Assembly: GCA_003508755.1 (NCBI GenBank)
Contig: DNTK01000017.1
Location: forward strand, 1 to 7,539
Source of the DNA: Bacteroidales bacterium
GTDB lineage: Bacteria > Bacteroidota > Bacteroidia > Bacteroidales > UBA10428
Direction: 5' to 3'
DNA: 7,539 bases
A program made the position numbers and the translations under genes. Position 1 is the stretch's first letter; every line of letters starts with the position of its first letter. Positions 5,340 through 7,539 of this stretch are shown here, in pieces. Under the pieces are notes generated by a model, which saw only the letters and a list, made by a program, of their open reading frames with translations, made no database searches and was not told the origin of the DNA.

Positions 5340-6353
5340 TTACTTATCAGATAGTATCTTCCTGTAAACCTTCAAATAGCCCTCTATCATTTTTTGTCGG
5401 CTAAACATTGATGATGCCCACTCGGTGCATTTACTCCTATTAATCGAACTAACATTTTTAACGGCTTCAATTGCTTCTTCGGTATTAGAAACCAGGAAGC
5501 CTGTTTTTTCATGAATGATTAGTTCAGGCATAGAGCCCAGGTTAAACGCTACTACCGGAGTGCCGCAGGCCATTGCTTCAACTACGCTTAGTCCGAAAGG
5601 TTCCGGAAAACGTATGGGATGTAAAAGAGCACATGCCCGGCTTAAAAGTTTTAACCGTTCTGTTGGGCCTGAATTGCCAACATACGAAATGTCGTCATTG
5701 TTAATATATGGTTGAATCTTTTGGTTAAAGTATTCCTTGTCCTGAATTAAACCGGAAATTATGAGTTTTCTTTTTGATTTTTTAGCGATTTCAATAGCCT
5801 GATATGTTCCTTTTTCCGGATGTATCCTTCCAAAAAACAGCAGATAATCTTCCGGTTCACGGCAAAAAATGAATTCGTCGATATTAATTCCGTTATAAAC
5901 TGTAGCAGCGTAGGTAAGTTCCGGGTTGCGGTCGGAATTACTTATTGAAACATAGTGGGTTGTATCATTGTATTTTTTATATACCGGAATTATTTTTGAT
6001 GAAGAAAAACCATGAATGGTAGTAATCATAGGTGTTTTAATGAGTTTTGAATACGTAAGCGGCAAGAAATCAAAATTGTTATGAATAATATCAAAATCAT
6101 CCGCTTGCTCCATTAAATTGCTAATATGTAAGCATTCAGCTACTTTTGGGTCCACAGTAGAATCTTCGGCATATGGGCGCTCACAAACTGAATTCAACTC
6201 GCTTTTTGTGAGTGAATCACCCGTGGCAAACAAAGTTACCTCCAGACCTTTTTCTATTAATCCTTCAGCAATATTCGAAGTCACTTGTTCCCAGGGGCCA
6301 TATTTTCTGGGTGGTGTTCGCCATGCTATTGACGAAAGAAGCGCTATTTTCAT
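5340..6353 (-). CDS. GT4-family glycosyltransferase
   Basis: A 337-residue cytoplasmic GT-B enzyme. The N-terminal domain begins with MKIALLSSIAWRTPPRKYGPWEQV, the acceptor-side nucleotide-fold loop, where YGPWEQ replaces the more usual GG-T/I-E. The C-terminal domain has GRIHPEKG (175-182, with Arg177 and Lys181 expected to hold the donor diphosphate) and EPFGLSVVEAMACGTPVVAF (251-270). Glu251 and Glu259 form the E-x7-E motif of retaining GT4 enzymes. GSMPELI and GFLV follow, as expected. Length is slightly short for the family but both domains are complete. The donor (GDP-mannose, UDP-glucose or other) cannot be told from sequence. It sits 56 bases downstream of a GH130 phosphorylase gene, so it probably makes or extends the glycan that the phosphorylase degrades. 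Confidence 0.92.
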   Translation of the reverse strand: MKIALLSSIAWRTPPRKYGPWEQVTSNIAEGLIEKGLEVTLFATGDSLTKSELNSVCERPYAEDSTVDPKVAECLHISNLMEQADDFDIIHNNFDFLPLTYSKLIKTPMITTIHGFSSSKIIPVYKKYNDTTHYVSISNSDRNPELTYAATVYNGINIDEFIFCREPEDYLLFFGRIHPEKGTYQAIEIAKKSKRKLIISGLIQDKEYFNQKIQPYINNDDISYVGNSGPTERLKLLSRACALLHPIRFPEPFGLSVVEAMACGTPVVAFNLGSMPELIIHEKTGFLVSNTEEAIEAVKNVSSINRSKCTEWASSMFSRQKMIEGYLKVYRKILSDK

Positions 6354-6409
6354 GACTCTATTTGCTTAAATTACAAATTACTGCCTTCTACAGCATCTAA
6401 ATTTCATTT

Positions 6410-7339
6410 TCAGCCTAAAGGATTCCTGCTATTATCAAAACAGTGGTCAACAAGCTTTTGTATTTTTACCGTTCCAACACACATTACATTATCAGCACCG
6501 CCCCAATAAATTTTCATACTACCATCATCCTCTGGAACAGCCCCGCAACAAAATACCACATTATGCACATACCCTGTAATTTCGTAATCTTCCTCCGGTT
6601 GGAGAATCCAATCATCTCCCACAGCAAGAATTACAGATGGGTCTTCTAAATCGTGAATTGCTGCGCCTAACCTGTACACGGAACCATCCATAGTTGGAAA
6701 AACACCATGGTAAATATGTAACCAGCCATGGGTTGTTTTTATGGGAGGTGCACCAGGACCAATCTTCATCTCGTCCCAATGGTATTGCATCGGTTTCATA
6801 ATTAGTTTCGATTCGCCCCAGTATTTTAGATCGGGTGAATACGATATCCAGATTGACCAGGGCGATATCTCAGAGTGTGGGCGGTCCAGCCGGGCGTATA
6901 ATCCTCCTATTTTTTCAGGAAAAATCACCACATTACGATAATCAGCTTCAGTAATAAGCGACACTCTTTCTATAGACTGAAAATCCTTTGTTTTGGCTAA
7001 ACCTATACGAACGCCATGTTTTGAATAAGCACTATAAGTAATAAGGAATTCACCATCAACATATACTATCCTTGGATCTTCGATGCCATATGCCTCATAT
7101 TCACTAAAAATACCTTTTACAGCCGGTAACATAAATGGCTTTTTATTTACTTTGAAATTAAATCCATCGGAGCTAGTAGCTTTTCCTAATATGCTCCTGC
7201 CATTTAGTTTATGAGAACGGAAAATCATTATGTACTTTCCATCATATTTGATAACCGCTGCGTTATGCACAGTTGCAACCGGATAAGGAACATCCTCCCG
7301 GGTAAGTATGGGGTTGTTGATATATCGTTCGATTAGCAT
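6410..7339 (-). CDS. GH130 beta-mannoside phosphorylase (canonical form)
   Basis: This 309-residue enzyme should cleave beta-linked mannosides with inorganic phosphate to give alpha-mannose-1-phosphate. It has the typical start RYINNPILTREDVPYPVATVHNA, FRS with Arg41, YGIEDPR (84-90, with catalytic Asp88) and YRNVVIFPEKI (134-144, with Arg135-Asn136). It also has MKIGPGAPPI (191-200, with Lys192), GWLHIYHGV (205-213, with His211) and GYVHNVVFCCGAV (256-268). All residues that bind phosphate in characterised GH130 phosphorylases are present, so phosphorolysis is more likely than hydrolysis. Linkage and acceptor cannot be assigned; the pattern looks most like GH130 subfamily 2. The open frame extends to a TTG at 7369, but I chose the ATG at 7339 because family members begin a few residues before this RY-x-x-NP motif. 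No signal peptide is seen, so it is cytoplasmic. Confidence 0.92.
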   Translation of the reverse strand: MLIERYINNPILTREDVPYPVATVHNAAVIKYDGKYIMIFRSHKLNGRSILGKATSSDGFNFKVNKKPFMLPAVKGIFSEYEAYGIEDPRIVYVDGEFLITYSAYSKHGVRIGLAKTKDFQSIERVSLITEADYRNVVIFPEKIGGLYARLDRPHSEISPWSIWISYSPDLKYWGESKLIMKPMQYHWDEMKIGPGAPPIKTTHGWLHIYHGVFPTMDGSVYRLGAAIHDLEDPSVILAVGDDWILQPEEDYEITGYVHNVVFCCGAVPEDDGSMKIYWGGADNVMCVGTVKIQKLVDHCFDNSRNPLG

Positions 7340-7378
7340 GTCACACAATTTAATAAGAGAAATAACCAAGCATGCTTT

Positions 7379-7539
7379 TTATCTGACTATGGTTAAGTTT
7401 TTTTCGGGTTCAATTGACGATTCTTCATGTTGATGAAATTCTTCATAAACCTGTAATACTGTTAAATGCGATATTAAATACGCCAACGAGCTTTCAGCAC
7501 CCTGATTCCGGTTTACCCCATAACTTTCAAAGCCATCAC
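7379..7539 (-). CDS. C-terminal end of a carbohydrate-related protein (start outside window)
   Basis: On the minus strand an open frame enters from the right edge and ends with TAA at 7379-7381, giving 52 residues: DGFESYGVNRNQGAES at the start, then SLAYLISHLTVLQVYEEFHQHEE and a polar tail. The N-x-NQGAES segment followed by a hydrophobic helix resembles the C-terminal end of large bacterial proteins with an alpha/alpha-barrel domain that are found next to GT4 and GH130 genes. I offer this from memory as a resemblance. The gene ends 39 bases before the GH130 phosphorylase start, so the two are probably co-transcribed. Confidence 0.6.
   Translation of the reverse strand, partial: DGFESYGVNRNQGAESSLAYLISHLTVLQVYEEFHQHEESSIEPEKNLTIVR

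Noticed and set aside
5515..6941. Plus-strand open frames opposite the GT4 and GH130 genes (for example 5515-5715, 6118-6369, 6443-6649 and 6741-6941)
   Set aside because: They lie antisense within well-supported genes, show no family motifs and read as shadows of those genes.
7340..7369. TTG start of the GH130 phosphorylase at 7369
   Set aside because: The ATG at 7339 fits the family's usual distance to the RY-x-x-NP motif, and TTG is a poor start.
1..7539. CRISPR arrays, tRNA or rRNA genes, transposases and phage genes
   Set aside because: I saw no spaced direct repeats, RNA gene signatures or mobile-element proteins on either strand.

Overview
The window looks like a chromosomal segment of a Bacteroidota (Bacteroidetes) bacterium. 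The DNA is AT-rich and start codons are preceded by A-rich stretches rather than clear Shine-Dalgarno sites. One gene carries a type II lipoprotein signal. The gene families also fit this phylum: GH130 enzymes next to GT4 glycosyltransferases, and a CsbD-like / lmo0937-like / SPFH / cold-shock stress cassette. The assignment is inferred from content; there is no rRNA or marker gene to confirm it.

The window has three blocks. (1) At the left edge, on the + strand, is the C-terminal end of an unrecognised gene, possibly frameshifted at a run of six C. One base after that open stretch comes a long-form GH130 protein (372-1844). Its signature differs from that of the phosphorylases and it carries large extra segments. 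(2) After an intergenic region with a GCAGT-rich imperfect hairpin and a C10 tract comes a compact + strand stress-type gene set. It holds a coiled-coil lipoprotein (2058-2492), a 57-residue two-helix membrane protein of the lmo0937 type (2511-2684), a CsbD-like small protein (2711-2896), an SPFH/band 7 membrane protein (2919-3791) and a short cold-shock protein (3799-3990). Gaps are 7 to 26 bases, so one operon is likely. A strong inverted repeat (4000-4118) separates this set from a soluble coiled-coil protein (4195-4632). That protein shares a C-terminal motif and nearly the same length with the lipoprotein, so the set is bracketed by two probable paralogues. (3) On the minus strand, converging on the stress set and read from right to left, are the C-terminal end of a carbohydrate-related protein (7379-7539), a canonical GH130 mannoside phosphorylase (6410-7339), a GT4 glycosyltransferase (5340-6353) and methylglyoxal synthase mgsA (4846-5316). 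This is a probable operon with gaps of 39, 56 and 23 bases.

Block 3 suggests turnover of an intracellular mannose-containing oligosaccharide. The glycosyltransferase would build it and the phosphorylase would release mannose-1-phosphate using inorganic phosphate. Methylglyoxal synthase would return phosphate when triose phosphates accumulate. The long GH130 in block 1 may act on the same or a related glycan. The stress proteins between them suggest that the region serves osmotic, envelope or nutrient stress. These functional links are inferred from gene order only.
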